Notes under the pieces: model-generated | The model's input: only the letters and a program-made list of their open reading frames with translations | Database searches by the model: none | What the model was told of the DNA's origin: nothing | Position numbers and translations under genes: made by a program | Part shown: piece by piece, positions 1-10,600 of the stretch | How positions within the stretch are numbered: position 1 is the first letter of the stretch | Layout of the letters: every line of letters begins with the position of its first letter | Assembly (NCBI GenBank): GCA_902702965.1 | Contig: CACRXP010001286.1 | Coordinates: 1,706-65,705, forward strand | DNA length: 64,000 nt | Source of the DNA: Spirometra erinaceieuropaei | Lineage: Eukaryota; Platyhelminthes; Cestoda; Diphyllobothriidea; Diphyllobothriidae | Reading direction: 5' to 3'

Positions 1-46
<46 letters not shown>
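1..46. repeat. (GT)n microsatellite
   Basis: A pure GT dinucleotide run opens the window and probably continues beyond its left edge. Confidence 0.97.
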
Positions 47-388
47 CGCAGTCAGTGTTTGAATGGGTGACGCTAAAATAGCTCGCTCTATGCGAATTGC
101 TTTGATAAAGGCAAATTCTGCTCACGGGCGAATTTGCCTTGCCATTTGGCCAAAGCATTTTTGCTCGCATTCGACTAGCACAAAATTGGGGCCTTCTACT
201 CGCTGGTCTTTCGTGTTGATGGCTGCCAGAGGCCAGGGACCATGTCAGTCGCGATAGTCATCCCCTTTGTCAGACGCGGGACATGTCACACAGCACTTTT
301 ACGACATCTGTCCTTTCTTAAGGTTTACACTCACTTCATTACAACATCTTCAATGAGTGCGCAGGGTAGGTCAACATTGCGTTGCATA
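47..388. other. Stretch with no recognised feature
   Basis: Short open frames occur on the plus strand, but none resembles a known family and none has a match elsewhere in the window. Confidence 0.5.
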
Positions 389-672
389 AGATGTGGTTAT
401 GTAGCCCCACCTATGGACACAATACTGCAAGGGTTGGGGGTTAGGGGTTAGGATTATAGTTTGGGGTTAGGAGTTAGAGCATCTATTTATCAACCACTCA
501 AAGTACAGTCGCGCAATCACAATAGCTTTTCTTCTGCATACAACTACTTGACCTCGTCGCCTGCGCGTTCCCCCACCCCCACCCCCCACCTGTAAAAATC
601 CCTATTTCCACGGATTCCGTATTCAGGTGGCTGAGGCTTGTTTACTTCAGGTGGGGTTACATAACTACATCT
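389..672 (+). mobile_element. Small TIR element (family J) with internal telomere-like tract
   Basis: It begins AGATGTGGTTATGTAGCCCC and ends with the reverse complement, as GGGGTTACATAACTACATCT. The inside holds a GGGTTAGG-like tract (about 430-475), a conserved AACTACTTGACC segment and a C-run. A second copy lies inverted at 5939-6227 with the same ends and internal order. It carries no coding capacity. I infer a MITE of unknown superfamily, because no target-site duplication is clear. Confidence 0.6.
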
Positions 673-683
673 GGCTTTGTGTT

Positions 684-977
684 GTTCCTAAGAAACGTGC
701 AAACCTGCAGAGAACGTAGTGCTGCATTCATGCAGCATCGCCACCAGTGCCTGCACATGTATGCCTGGGGGGTATTCGCGTCCCGAATTTGACCTGAACA
801 AACCTGCTCCTCCTCCCCCTCTCCCCCCCCTCACCCTTAGCATGCCTCCGGCGTTGTCGAGACACTTCAGATTTACTGAGCTTGTAGTGTACTCCACGCG
901 ACCGCGTAGGTCAGTCAAGCTTTGAAAATGACTATCCAGCCAGCCGCGCGTCCTACTTGCGTACTGGGGTGGTGCGC
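684..977 (+). repeat. Family K tandem repeat, unit 1
   Basis: The unit starts near TTCCTAAGAAACGTGCAAAC and runs through GCACATGTATGCC, a C-rich tract and CTTGTGTACTGGGG-like sequence. The next unit starts directly after it at 978 with the same opening. Translations of this region are shadows of the repeat. Confidence 0.7.
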
Positions 978-1590
978 TGTTCCTCAGAAACGCGCAAACT
1001 TACAATGAACAGGGTGCTGTATTTACACAACATCGCCATCAGTGGCATTATTGAGAAAGACAGGGGGGCTGGAATGGCCATTTCTGGCTTATTAGCTGTT
1101 CTCAGCCAGCCATGCCCAACTCCGAAGTGTGGGACATCTGGGGTTCGATCCTGCGACCTGTTAGTTAGGAGTCCAACGTCCCTAATTACGGAGTCAGGGA
1201 CTCGTTATCCTGTCGGTTGCGACCAGGAATATACAATGGTAAAGGGGGGAGTTACCGATCGTTTTTACGGAGTTTACTCGTTCCGTTGGGTTCGAGAGAA
1301 AGCCCTAAGGCACAACGGGACGAGTGAGTTCCCTAGAAACGATCGGTGGGCACTCTTCAATCATCGCCATCAATGCTTGCACATGTATGCCCGGAGGTAT
1401 TCGCGTCCCGAATTCGACCTCTACAAACCTGTCCCCCCCCACCCAGCCCTTTAGCGTGCCTCCGGCATTGTCATGATCTCCAGATCTACCGAGCTTGTAG
1501 TCCACACAACCACATCGACCATTTGAATTTCTAAAATGACTCTTCAACCAGCCCCGCGCAGTACTTGTGTGCTGGGGCTGTACGTCATCC
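978..1590 (+). repeat. Family K tandem repeat, unit 2, split by a SINE
   Basis: The beginning of the unit is at 978-1044 and the remainder at 1362-1590. Both parts are colinear with unit 1, which shows that 1045-1361 is an insertion into an existing tandem pair. Confidence 0.7.
1045..1361 (-). mobile_element. tRNA-headed SINE (family E) with target-site duplication
   Basis: The insert is flanked by CATCGCCATCAGTG (1031-1044) and CATCGCCATCAATG (1362-1375), a 14-bp duplication with one mismatch. Read on the minus strand it contains a tRNA-like stretch (about 1120-1195) ending in a B-box-like GGATCGAACCCC, then a body shared with the copies at 12510-13092. A tRNA-like promoter, a body shared with dispersed copies and a long TSD are the features of a SINE moved by LINE machinery. 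An RNA polymerase III promoter is expected but untested. Confidence 0.7.
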
Positions 1591-1692
1591 TGTTGGAACC
1601 ACTCAGCATGTCTTTCTCCTGGGCCGTAATGTGTGCACGTTAAATGGCCATCCTTCGGTAGCTACCTGAGTCAACCTGACGTTGCTCACGTG

Positions 1693-1830
1693 GATTACGG
1701 TTGGAGATAGGACTAGGATCACGATAAGGACTAGGGTTGGCTTACAGCTTAAGGCTCCAGTTAGAGTTAACGTTATGTGATTTCGGAAGTAGGGGACAAT
1801 TGTCAGCCTGAAAAACATCAGCGTGTAGAT
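1693..1830 (+). repeat. Family P repeat, left copy
   Basis: GATTACGGTTGGAGATAGGA and the following ~130 bases recur at 2775-2910. The G/T-rich start looks like degenerate telomere-type sequence. The two copies bracket a foldback MITE. Confidence 0.65.
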
Positions 1831-1950
1831 AACCACTAAGTGAAAAGACCACGTCTGGGAAATGGTCGCAGCCAGCTAACTTCAGGATAGCTTCCTTTCT
1901 TAGACAGAAGACAACTGAGGGCTTTGTCTTGCCAGGGTTCAAACATGATA

Positions 1951-2745
1951 CATTGGATACGCTAACTCATGAAATTCCAACCGAAATTGGAAATGCATTT
2001 CCGACTGAAAAAGATTATGTAAGTAGGGCTGTAATATTAATAACCGTGCAGTATAACCTCATGATAATTCAGTTACTGAAGGATGCTAGCTTTCGAACGA
2101 ACTTCTTTTCGGCTGTCTGCAAAGATTACACTCGGCAAACATGACTAATTAAGTAGCATGAAGTTTTCCCATTGGTGTTCGATTCCCTTATAGATTCAAA
2201 CATATTTCAGGGAAAATATGCATATCAATATTCCCCCTTTTGGTAGAAAATTACGTTTTCTTCAAACTTGAAGGAAAGGTATTATTTGGGTTTAAAAAAT
2301 TTTCTAACTATAAGATTTTCGTAGACCGTGAAATGCTCGTTCCTAAGACATCGAGTCGCTGCATTTACTAATGTTTCTTGTAATGTTTACGCTTTGCTCA
2401 AATCCATTGCCAAATTTTATGAACCCCTATACGGTCATTCCTCGATAACTTAGACAAATATGTGATTTTCCGCACACAGAAAACATAAAGCTTGCAATTT
2501 GCAAACCCTGAATGCAAGTGTGACGACATGGTTTAAAAATTATTCGGGAGTTGGAAAAGGTGTTTGAAATCAAACTATACTTTTCCTTCAGTTATGAAAT
2601 TTGAAGATGTAATTTTCTACCAAGCGAGTGAGAGAATGAATATTTTGCATATGTTTTCTTTTAAATATACTTGAATTTATAAGGGCATCGAAAATCAGTG
2701 AGAAAAACCCATGTTACTTAAGTAGTATTTTTTTGCCCTGAAAGA
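1951..2745 (-). mobile_element. Foldback Tc1-type MITE, family A, one end missing
   Basis: After a TA at 1949-1950 the sequence reads CATTGGATACGCTAACTCAT, a variant of the family A terminus. The inverted arms continue to about 2740, where GGGCATCGAAAATCAGTGAG and a TTACTTAAGTAGT block mirror the left arm. The last ~200 bases of the right arm are lost. The central segment runs opposite to that in the copies at 9.6, 47.2, 50.8 and 52.2 kb. It has no coding capacity. Confidence 0.8.
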
Positions 2746-2774
2746 GATCTGGTTGCTCAGACTTGGCTCTAATC

Positions 2775-2910
2775 GATTACGGTTGGAGATAGGACTAGGA
2801 TTACGCATAAGTACTAGAGTTGGCCTACGGTCCAAGGCTAGAATTAGCGCTATGTAGTTTCGAAGGTGTGGGATAACAGGTCAGTCTAACCATAAAACCG
2901 TCTGAAAAAC
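2775..2910 (+). repeat. Family P repeat, right copy
   Basis: A diverged second copy of the segment at 1693-1830, starting GATTACGGTTGGAGATAGGA. Confidence 0.65.
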
Positions 2911-3237
2911 GTACTCTTCGCAGGTCGTACTGCATTATCGTCAGTTTGGCTGCTTACTGTTTTGTACGGTGGACATACATTGCGGATTGGCTTGCGACCA
3001 GTGGCGCCTGTTCGGTTTGTTTGCTTTCCCGCTAGTGGAGAAAAGATGCCGGAGGACACATTTTGGGAGAGTAAACATTCTTAGCCAGGAGGCGCAAAAG
3101 TCCTATGCAAATCTACAAACAACTCCGAGGGTCAGGTTCGGGTGAGCTTTGCAGCTGCATGGTACTGCAAATTCTGTAGATTTTCAGGGAGTTTGTGCCA
3201 CTGAGTTTATAGTGAGAACTTACTTCGTGGTCGCACC
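2911..3237. other. Stretch with no recognised feature
   Basis: Mixed sequence without a persuasive reading frame or a match elsewhere in the window. Confidence 0.5.
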
Positions 3238-3310
3238 TGTTAGGGGTTAGGAATTTTGGTTAGGGGGTTGGGGTTAGGGGTTGGGGGTTAGAGTTATGGA
3301 TTTGGGTTAC
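3238..3310 (+). repeat. Interstitial TTAGGG-like tract
   Basis: Degenerate TTAGGGG, GGTTAGGGGG and GGGGTTGGGG units form the tract. It resembles the inside of the family J elements but lacks their ends, so it may be a J fragment. Confidence 0.6.
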
Positions 3311-3394
3311 GAAAATTCAACACATTCGACACTATAATACATCTGAAAGTAACACAACGTGATGTAGCGTCTAAGCGGAGAGAGATCGTGAACG

Positions 3395-3885
3395 CAGTGT
3401 GCCACAATCATCAGGTCATATCCTAAGTTGTAAGAAGACATAATTTGGTAAATTGATGGATTTATTGTATACAGGATTCGTAGTTGTCCTCTCCGGCAGC
3501 AGTAGCCGCTGGCAACACCAGGGCTAGTGTTGACTGCACCTAGTCATGCCTGACCGTCCCTGGAACCGTGATGGCAGCCGCTTATGTAGGCTCGTGGACC
3601 AAGCTCAAGTGGTCCCCAATCGGTGTGTGTGTTGCATTTTCCGAGGGGTGGTGTCCCGGTGGCTTAGGTTATGACTGCGCGGAGAGATGCGTTCAAGTGA
3701 CCACATGGGCAACTGTGTGGACGCAGGTGTGTCCGAGGTGGAGTCAGTCTTGTGTCTTCAGGTCAGCCCGTCTGGAAAGGCCTGCTGCAAAGGCTGAGTG
3801 GCTTTTAGGCAGCGCGGCCTTGGACAATGACGCCAGACTGGCCATGATGGCTGTCCGTAACAGGGCTATCTGTTTGGGAGGTTGC
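3395..3885 (+). repeat. Family F dispersed repeat (copy 1)
   Basis: A ~0.5-kb repeat with landmarks GTTGTCCTCTC, AGGGCTAGTGTTGACTGC, GCAGCCGCTTATGTAGGCTC, GAGGGGTGGTGTCCC and CAGACTGGCCATGATGGCTG. Other copies lie at 6800, 10965 and 36437 (plus) and at 8600 and 25182 (minus). In better copies the head has tRNA-like A and B boxes, so F is probably a SINE. The 110-aa frame over it is a by-product. Confidence 0.75.
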
Positions 3886-3899
3886 CATCTGATGAGTTA

Positions 3900-4065
3900 A
3901 TCCAGTCTACCTTCGAAAGGTGGGTCAGATTGCAAAGGCCCTTCCCGTGTCTAGGAGACCCTAGACCCCCACTTATTGACGTCTAATGTGGGCAGAGTGA
4001 GCCCCTACAAACGACCACGCGAGAGATGGGCTGAGCCAACACGAGAGCCAGATTAGGACACATTA
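3900..4065. other. Short unassigned spacer
   Basis: Nothing recognised between the F copy and the first L-related segment. Confidence 0.4.
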
Positions 4066-4200
4066 ATCGGCATGCGCACCCATAACAAATTTCAGACACG
4101 GGGGTGTGGTGGCAAGTCTACGCGCAGACTCGTGTCACGCCAGGCGTCTGTATCCGATCCCAACATCAGATCGGCTCGGACAGTGGACCGGTGCCTGGAA
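4066..4200 (-). repeat. Family L fragment
   Basis: The block around GGGTGTGGTGGCAAGTCTAC matches 18207-18270 and, inverted, the array at 56.1-57.3 kb. Confidence 0.5.
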
Positions 4201-4479
4201 GAGTGAATAGTGAGACATTTCGCATCTGGGATCCATCCCCTTGGCGCTCAATGCATGTTCCTCACCATAAACAATCGAATGCGCTTGAACCTATCACGGT
4301 GTGCTAAAAGACGCAGTTTGGTAGACTGTCAACCGACGGGACAACCCGGTCCTTCTCTCATAATGAAGAGTCCGACTGCATTGAGTGCTTCTTACTGTGG
4401 CTTCTAAGACACTCCCACCCAGCTGGAATCCGAGTCGTCCTTTTGCTGTTTCTGTGAAGAAGTGATTCCTTATACACAC

Positions 4480-4532
4480 AACAGGTGTGTGTGTGTATGT
4501 GTCTGTGCGTGTGTGTGTGTGTGTGTGTGTGG
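4480..4532. repeat. (GT)n microsatellite, interrupted
   Basis: A GTGTGTGT run with a few TA and CT interruptions. Its reverse reading creates a spurious His/Thr-rich frame on the minus strand. Confidence 0.95.
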
Positions 4533-4559
4533 CACGTGTAGACAGAAGATTAGATTTGT

Positions 4560-4965
4560 CAACCATTGCGCGCGATCCCCCTCCGGTCTTCCTGACCCTG
4601 TCTTGACAGTGAGCTGAAGTTGGCGAGGGAGAAGGGAATGCGGTAACGCAGGGCAAGTTTACTAGCACGATAACCCAATGCGCGCAAATATCACCGCCCT
4701 GCGCATCCCTCCGCTCCTTTTGTGGACGACCGAATTGACGATTTGTTGAGTTTTGAGACAGGCCGTGTGTGGTGTGTGTCAGGCGCGGACGGGTCTTTGA
4801 GCCTTGTCAGCCACTGCGTCGGGGCCCACCTCGATCGCTTAAACTCATTCTTGTCAAAAGAACATTCTGAGCGAAGCGGAGTAGATGCGACACAAGTCTG
4901 CTGCGTTATAAACACAGTCACACGCAAATCAACGTTACATCCTATCGGGGAGTGTGGTGGACTTC
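4560..4965 (-). repeat. Family L fragments
   Basis: CCTCCGGTCTTCCTGACC (about 4575) and the GCGGAGTAGATGCGACACAA block followed by TTATAAAC (about 4880-4915) parallel 18415-18515 and, inverted, the units at 56.1-57.3 kb. The plus-strand 176-aa open frame here has no recognisable domain, so I do not call it a gene. Confidence 0.45.
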
Positions 4966-5079
4966 GTGGTGGGTCGAGCCATTGGGGGATGGCACGAGCT
5001 GAACTGCCGTGTTGTTTGCTTTTCACTGATCAACTCTCTGCTCCACTCAACATGTGCAAAAAGAATAAGTGTGAATTAT

Positions 5080-5440
5080 GCTACCAGACTAGTCGAGCCA
5101 GTCCCGACAGACATGCAGCCCTGACGCGGACGAAAAACACCGACAGGGACGGCCTGAGGCGCATGGGACGCCGCACGCGCCAGCGCGGTCGGACAAACAG
5201 CCTCGAGCAGCCTCGCGCTTGCACTGACGGCCGCGTCGGTGGCGGCAACTGACGTCCGCCTGAGGCGCCCAGCGCGAACGCTAGTCATCATATCACTCCG
5301 ACAGCCAGTCATCGATTTTGCGCGCACGTTCGCTACCGCCGCATTAGCTGCCTCGACATGCCTCCCCCTTTCTCCCGCCCAAGCTACATAGGCCAGCCGG
5401 CACCAGCTGGCCATGTAGACGGTGGGCTTTACCAAATTGT
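5080..5440. other. GC-rich, CpG-rich island
   Basis: This segment is rich in CpG, with many GCGC, CGCG and CGTC words, unlike its AT-balanced neighbours. Both strands stay open for over 100 codons, as expected when stop codons are rare at high GC. It could be a regulatory CpG island, an LTR or foreign sequence. There is no direct evidence for any of these. Confidence 0.4.
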
Positions 5441-5938
5441 CCCTTTGACCTCCACTGCGGAGCTCCTAGTGTCCTCGTAAACTTGTGCCCTACTGTGACC
5501 ATTTACTGTCGACCGATAGAGTTCCTCTTGCTGCAAGTCCCCTCGCCCCCCCCCCCACCTTCAAGGAGAACACATTTTACTTCCAGTTCCTCTCCGCCGG
5601 CGGGGGAGGAGAAGCGGTTGCTCCGGATTGAATGCGAGGATAGGTGGAAAGCGAATTCCACTACAGGAAGCACGTCGTCCGTTCAACCTACGCCCTAAAA
5701 TAAGACGAGAGGTAAAAGCGCTGGCCGCTCATGTGAGTGTTGTTCCTCTCTTGACATCAGGGCTCAATAACGCCATGCAGAACGCTTAATGCGTGTGCCA
5801 TGAAAGTCTCCCGGTTACACTAGCTAGTCAGTTGACCCCGCTCATCTAAGCTCGGGGTTAACAGCAAATTCTGACAATTCCACTTCATGCCTTCTTGTCA
5901 GATAATTAGAAGGCCCCTGCTTGAAGAGAGTGTGGTCG
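5441..5938. other. Stretch with no recognised feature
   Basis: It contains a run of C near 5550 and otherwise nothing that I can assign. Confidence 0.45.
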
Positions 5939-6227
5939 GATGTGGTTATGTAGCCCCACATAAAGTAAAACAACCCCAGCCACCTGTAATACAGGATCGG
6001 TGGTAATAGGGGTTTTTACTGATGGGGCCGGGGAGCGCACAGGCGACGGGGTCAAGTAGTTGTTTGCAAAAGAAGGTCTATTGGGAATGCGCTTTTGTAC
6101 CTCGAGTGGTTGAAAAATAGCTGCCCTAACCGCTAACCCTAGCTCCTAACCCTAACCCCTAATTATAACCCCCAACCCTAACCCCAACAGTATTTTGTCC
6201 ATCAGGTAGGACTACATAACCACATCT
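5939..6227 (-). mobile_element. Small TIR element (family J), second copy
   Basis: GATGTGGTTATGTAGCCCCA opens it and CTACATAACCACATCT closes it. Inside, in reverse order to the 389-672 copy, are the GTCAAGTAGTTG segment and a CCTAACCCTAACCCCTAA-type tract (about 6124-6187). Conserved internal order in two opposite copies supports a mobile unit. Confidence 0.65.
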
Positions 6228-6799
6228 TACCGAGCGTGCTCCTCCGCATTCCTCAGTTGTCGCTTGCGTTGGGCGTAAAAGACTTTCTAACGGTCTCATG
6301 ACTTGCAGCTTGCAGTTAGTAGACTCTGCAAGATAAACCACGAGAGGTAGAAAGCTCGCAATGACAGAACACGTGTGTTTTGATTGGGGCTCGGACCGGG
6401 GACTTTCAGAATTTACGTTGGCACAGCCACTTCCAAAGGGCGTGTCCACTGCTCCGTTTTTCTCTTCTCCAAACTCGTCTCGCACTGGGGTCGCGTTGGT
6501 CTTTGGCGTTTGACTCATACAGCCCATTGAAAAATAAGTGTCTCGCGGAGAAATAGTTTGTAATTTATCACTTCCAACTTACGTTGTCTTGGTGCGCACT
6601 TCTAGCATATGCAAGTGTGGTGTAAATTTCGAAGGAAATTTGGACCAGACAGAGTATTTTCTGTGAAGCTTTGCAGTCGTAATCTTTGCCATTTGCCGGC
6701 ATTCACCACCAGACGGACAGACTTGTATAACACCGTTCGACAAGAAACAATACAAAAAATACACAATTTAGGTTCTGGGCATACCTATGACTAGATGTT
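6228..6799. other. Stretch with no recognised feature
   Basis: Open frames of 61-122 codons occur on both strands without recognisable motifs. Confidence 0.45.
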
Positions 6800-7291
6800 G
6801 TTGTGGCCAAGCGGTGTGTGTGCGCAGCATGTGAGCTATAATCATCCGGTCAGATCCCAAGTTGAAGGGAGAAGACGAAGGCACCAGTTTGAGGGGTTTA
6901 TTGTGCACAGAACCCGAACTTGTCCTCTCAGGAAGCAGTGGCCACTGGCGAAGCCAGGGCTGGTGTTGACTGCGTCCAGTCGTGTCTGAGAGTCTCTGAG
7001 GTACTGGTGGCAACCGCTTTTGAAGGCTCGTGGGCCAAACTCAAGTGGTGTCTAGTCAGTGTGTGTTGCATTTGCCGAGGGGTGGTGTCCCAGTGGCTTA
7101 GGTTACGGTTGCAAGGGGGAGGTGCAGCTGCGGCTGTGCGGACGCAGGTATGCCTGAACTGTAGGTCGTGTGACTTCAGGTCAGCGCGTCTGGAACGGCT
7201 CACTGCAAAATGGAGGATGACCTTAAGGCAGCGAGGTCTTGAACGATGGCGCCAGACCGGTCATAATGGCTACCCGCTACAATGTCCTGGC
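6800..7291 (+). repeat. Family F repeat (copy 2), best tRNA-like head
   Basis: The start has TGGCCAAGCGG, matching the pol III A box, and about 45 bases later GGTCAGATCCC, similar to a B box. The body is colinear with the other F copies down to GGTCATAATGGCTACCCGCT. It abuts the left end of an H element at 7292. Confidence 0.75.
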
Positions 7292-8377
7292 GAGGTTCGG
7301 TACTACAGCCCCGCTCGACTGATACCATATAGTTAGCTCCCTAAAACAGTTTCGCCTTACGTATACCACGTGTTTGCTCCTTCCTTACTATTTTAATTCA
7401 GCGGTTGACTCTGCCTTTGGGGGAGTACTTATACGCCGTCCTCGTTTACATCAGGTATCAGTTCACGCTCGTTTCCCCGAGTGTGTTTCGAGTCCCGCTC
7501 GCGCCCTCTTTACTGTCTTTATCCAGCAAGAGGTCAAGCAGGCTTGCTATTGGCACAGTTCGGACGGACTGGGACTCCGTCGGCTCCACCTTAGTGGCCA
7601 TGAACTGAAAATTAGCATGCAGTTCCCTCCGCGGCCTTCCAATTGTGACTGCTTTCTCCTTGCCCTTTTAACCCAGCGAGTAGCTGTGTCGGGGGACGAG
7701 TGTGTACACGCCACCTTCGGTTACACCATGCATAGGTTCATGTGCGAGTCCCTGACCGCGTTTCGAACTCTGCCTGCACTCTCTCGTCTTTCCTAATCCA
7801 GCGAATGGTTAAGTTAGGTATGTTAACTAACACTGTTTTAAAGAGTCAGTTAGCGAACAGGGGCAGGGTTAATCCGACTCCAAGGGCCCGCTCAAACGGG
7901 TGCTAGCCACAGCCGAAGCAGTGGCCATTCGACTAGCGAACCCATCATTCTTTTGTCAGAAGACTCTGACACAAGCAGTCTGCCTGTCCTGGCCGACTCC
8001 AGGTGATGATCACACACCGTCCCGACGCCCTGAGAGCAGTCACACGCACTTACAGCGCTTACAATCTAACCAGAACCCTTCTCCTTCCGCCCCACGTCCC
8101 ACCCCAACTCCACCGACCTCAATACGCTAACTCCGTCATGCGGGCGGCGTGGGAACATGGAGTCCGATTAACCCTGTCCCTGAGACACATTTATATCGTG
8201 TCCACAATTAGAATGACCATTACCCATGTAAATGTATCGGCCTGATGATGAGTTACCAGAAACATATGTTCGCCAACTGACTCTGCAATCGTAATATGGG
8301 AATTTTCGCAGAACTTAAATTGTTTTAGAAAGCCAACCGTATAGTATCAATCAAGTGGGGCCGCAGAACCAAACTTC
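7292..8377 (+). mobile_element. TIR element family H, copy 1, with internal divergence or insert
   Basis: The left end has GAGGTTCGG, then CAGCCCCGCTCGACTGATAC and CATATAGTTAGC. The right end is its inverse, GTATCAATCAAGTGGGGC then AACCAAACTTC. Internally it repeats AATCCAGCGAGTGGCT-like words, as does the copy at 25863-26648. From about 7850 to 8300 the sequence does not match that copy, and the segment before the right terminus is present twice. This suggests a secondary insertion or rearrangement. There is no transposase frame. Confidence 0.65.
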
Positions 8378-8599
8378 TCCGATGTCCTAGCTGTGGTTGC
8401 AACCTCTTCTTTCCGGTTCAGTTGCCGGTGGCAGGAATAAGTTTGCCTAGCTAATTTACTCTTTTCAACTTGCTGGGGCGTGCGTGAAATCAGACTCTGT
8501 CGAGTCTTTTAAAGCCAATCTTGCTTTTAGTACCAAGCTGGCGTATAAATATGGAAAAGTTTGGCACGCCTTTTAGAACCTCCTAATCTGGGAGGGTCT

Positions 8600-8955
8600 G
8601 CATTGCAAATCCAACAGAATGGCCCCTGGAAAAGTGCTAACACATGTAGCGGGCAGCCATAATGACCATCCTGGCGTCATTGTTCAAGACCTCACTGCCT
8701 CAAGGTCATCCACCCTTTTGCAGTGAGTCGTTCCAGATGCGCTGACCTGAAGTCACACGACCGGCAGCTTGGGCATACCTGCGTCCGCACAGCAGCAGCT
8801 GCCTATGCGGCCAACTGAACGCACCGCACCCCCTGCAAGCACAACCTAGGCCACTGGGACACCACCCCTCGGCAAATGCACCACCGACTGACTGGACACC
8901 ACTTGAGCTCGGCCCGCGAGCCTACAAAGGCCGCTGCCACCTAGCTGCCACACAT
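8600..8955 (-). repeat. Family F repeat (copy 5), head missing
   Basis: It is the reverse complement of the F body, from GGGCAGCCATAATGACC to GAGCCTACAAAGGCCGCTG. It lies just right of an H element that has an F copy on its other side in opposite orientation. Confidence 0.7.
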
Positions 8956-9629
8956 CTTGCCAAAATCGCTGTGAACTCCTTACAGCCTGCGACCCTGCCC
9001 GCCAGCTATGAGAACCCTGACGTGGAGCCTCCAGCGGGATTGTAAGATGTCGGCGGTTTGAGCTCGACCCGCAGTGTACATGGGGGTGTCCTTACTTCTT
9101 CTGCTCTGCCCAAACAAGTACACTAAGTGAGGAGATTGCAGACTATATCAAAGATCTGGCGTCCCAACGGCGTAGGATTCTGTTTGTCACTAACCAGTGA
9201 CCATATGAGCCCTCGCAAATGACCTGCAAATGCCGTCCTCACATCCGATTGGACAAAAGCAACCCCTGTAATATGTACCTCACGTGGCGAATAAGAGTCC
9301 TTTGCTTCATAGTAAGGAGGACCCTGTCTGGACGCTTCCATGGAGATATACGATATGGCACGAGAGCCAGCATCATGCGCGGTAGATGGTAAGCTCCATT
9401 GTCAGTCCAGGTGCAATTCATCCCCTTCCCTTCAATACTCTTCACTACGGATCCCTGTCTTGTAAAGCGACCAACCTCTTGTTTCCGGTTAAACAGGAGG
9501 GTTTAAGCAAAGTGTCGCAGTATGGTGTATTGGGTTTAAGGTCAGAGCACTGCCTTTGGCACCTGGATAAATGTGATTTATTTTCGCGAGAAAAAATTCA
9601 CACAATGATGCGATAAATCCCTGATTACT
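8956..9629. other. Stretch with no recognised feature
   Basis: Several 66-76 codon frames overlap here on both strands. None carries a family signature. Confidence 0.45.
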
Positions 9630-9631
9630 TA

Positions 9632-10598
9632 CAGTAGATGGGGCAACTCATGAAATGCGTTTTCGTTTCAAAAAGATTAATTAATTAGGATTGTGAAACT
9701 AATCAGCCTGCAACATAATTCTACAACAGTTCAGTTACCTCAGTATGCCGACTTTCGAATGAGCTCCCTTTCGGCTGCATGCAAGAACTACACTCTGTAA
9801 AAAAATGACTACTTATGCTGCATGCATTTTTTTAAATTGATTTTCGATGCCCTTAGGGATTCGGTTATATTTTATGGAAAACGGGCATAAAAGTGTTCAT
9901 TCTTTCACTCGTTTGATAGACAATTACGTCTTCTTTCACTCTTATACACGAAGGAAGGGTACGATTCGCACTTTAAAAACTTTTCCGATTTCCGAGAAAT
10001 TTTGAATCCGCTCCACCATTACACTTGGATTTAAAGTTTCAAAACCACAGGCCATATATTTTCCACGTACGGAAAACCACATGGTAATAAACGAGGATCA
10101 TATAGGGTTCATAAAATTTAGCAGTGGAGTTGATCCATATTTTTTAATTTACAAGCCACATTGCTAAATGCAAAGACATGACAATTTATGAACAGCCGTT
10201 CCACGGTATTTAAAAGTCCCACAATCAGAAGCTTTTTAAAAACCGAATCGTGTGCTCCTTTCGAGTATAAAATTAGAAGGCGACGTAATTTTCTACCGAA
10301 TGCGCAAAAGAATGAATATTTTTATGTATGTTTTCCATGAAATGTAATTGGACTTTTAGGTACATCGAAAACCAATGAGAAAAATGCATGCTACTTAAGT
10401 GGTCATTTTTTTCAAAATATAGTTTTTGTATGCTGCCAAAAAGAAGTTCCTTCGAAAGCCGGCATCCTGGGCTAACTGAAATATGATAGAAATTTGCTGC
10501 AGACTGACTAGGCTTACAACCCTACTTAATTAATCTTTTCCAAAAGAAAACGTATTTCGGAATTTCGGTTGACATTTCATGAGTTAGCCAACCTACTG
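9632..10598 (+). mobile_element. Foldback Tc1-type MITE, family A (complete)
   Basis: It is flanked by TA on both sides (9630-9631 and 10599-10600). The ends are CAGTAGATGGGGCAACTCAT and its near-inverse. The inverted arms are roughly 350-400 bp each, marked by TTACTTAAGTAG-like words and a shared GGGCATCGAAAA-type block. The centre of about 250 bp is not inverted. The transcript would fold into a long imperfect hairpin. TA duplication and CAGT ends are typical of Tc1/mariner. No transposase frame is present. Confidence 0.85.
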
Positions 10599-10600
10599 TA

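Noticed and set aside
957..1454. 165-codon plus-strand frame
   Set aside because: It crosses the border of a SINE insertion and two K repeat parts, so it cannot be an ancestral coding sequence.
4722..5252. 176-codon plus-strand open frame
   Set aside because: It overlaps L-repeat debris and a GC-rich island where stops are rare, shows no domain, and an opposing frame is equally open. Not called as a gene.
6120..6190. True telomere or chromosome end
   Set aside because: The TTAGGG-like units are short, degenerate and inside a TIR element with unique sequence on both sides.
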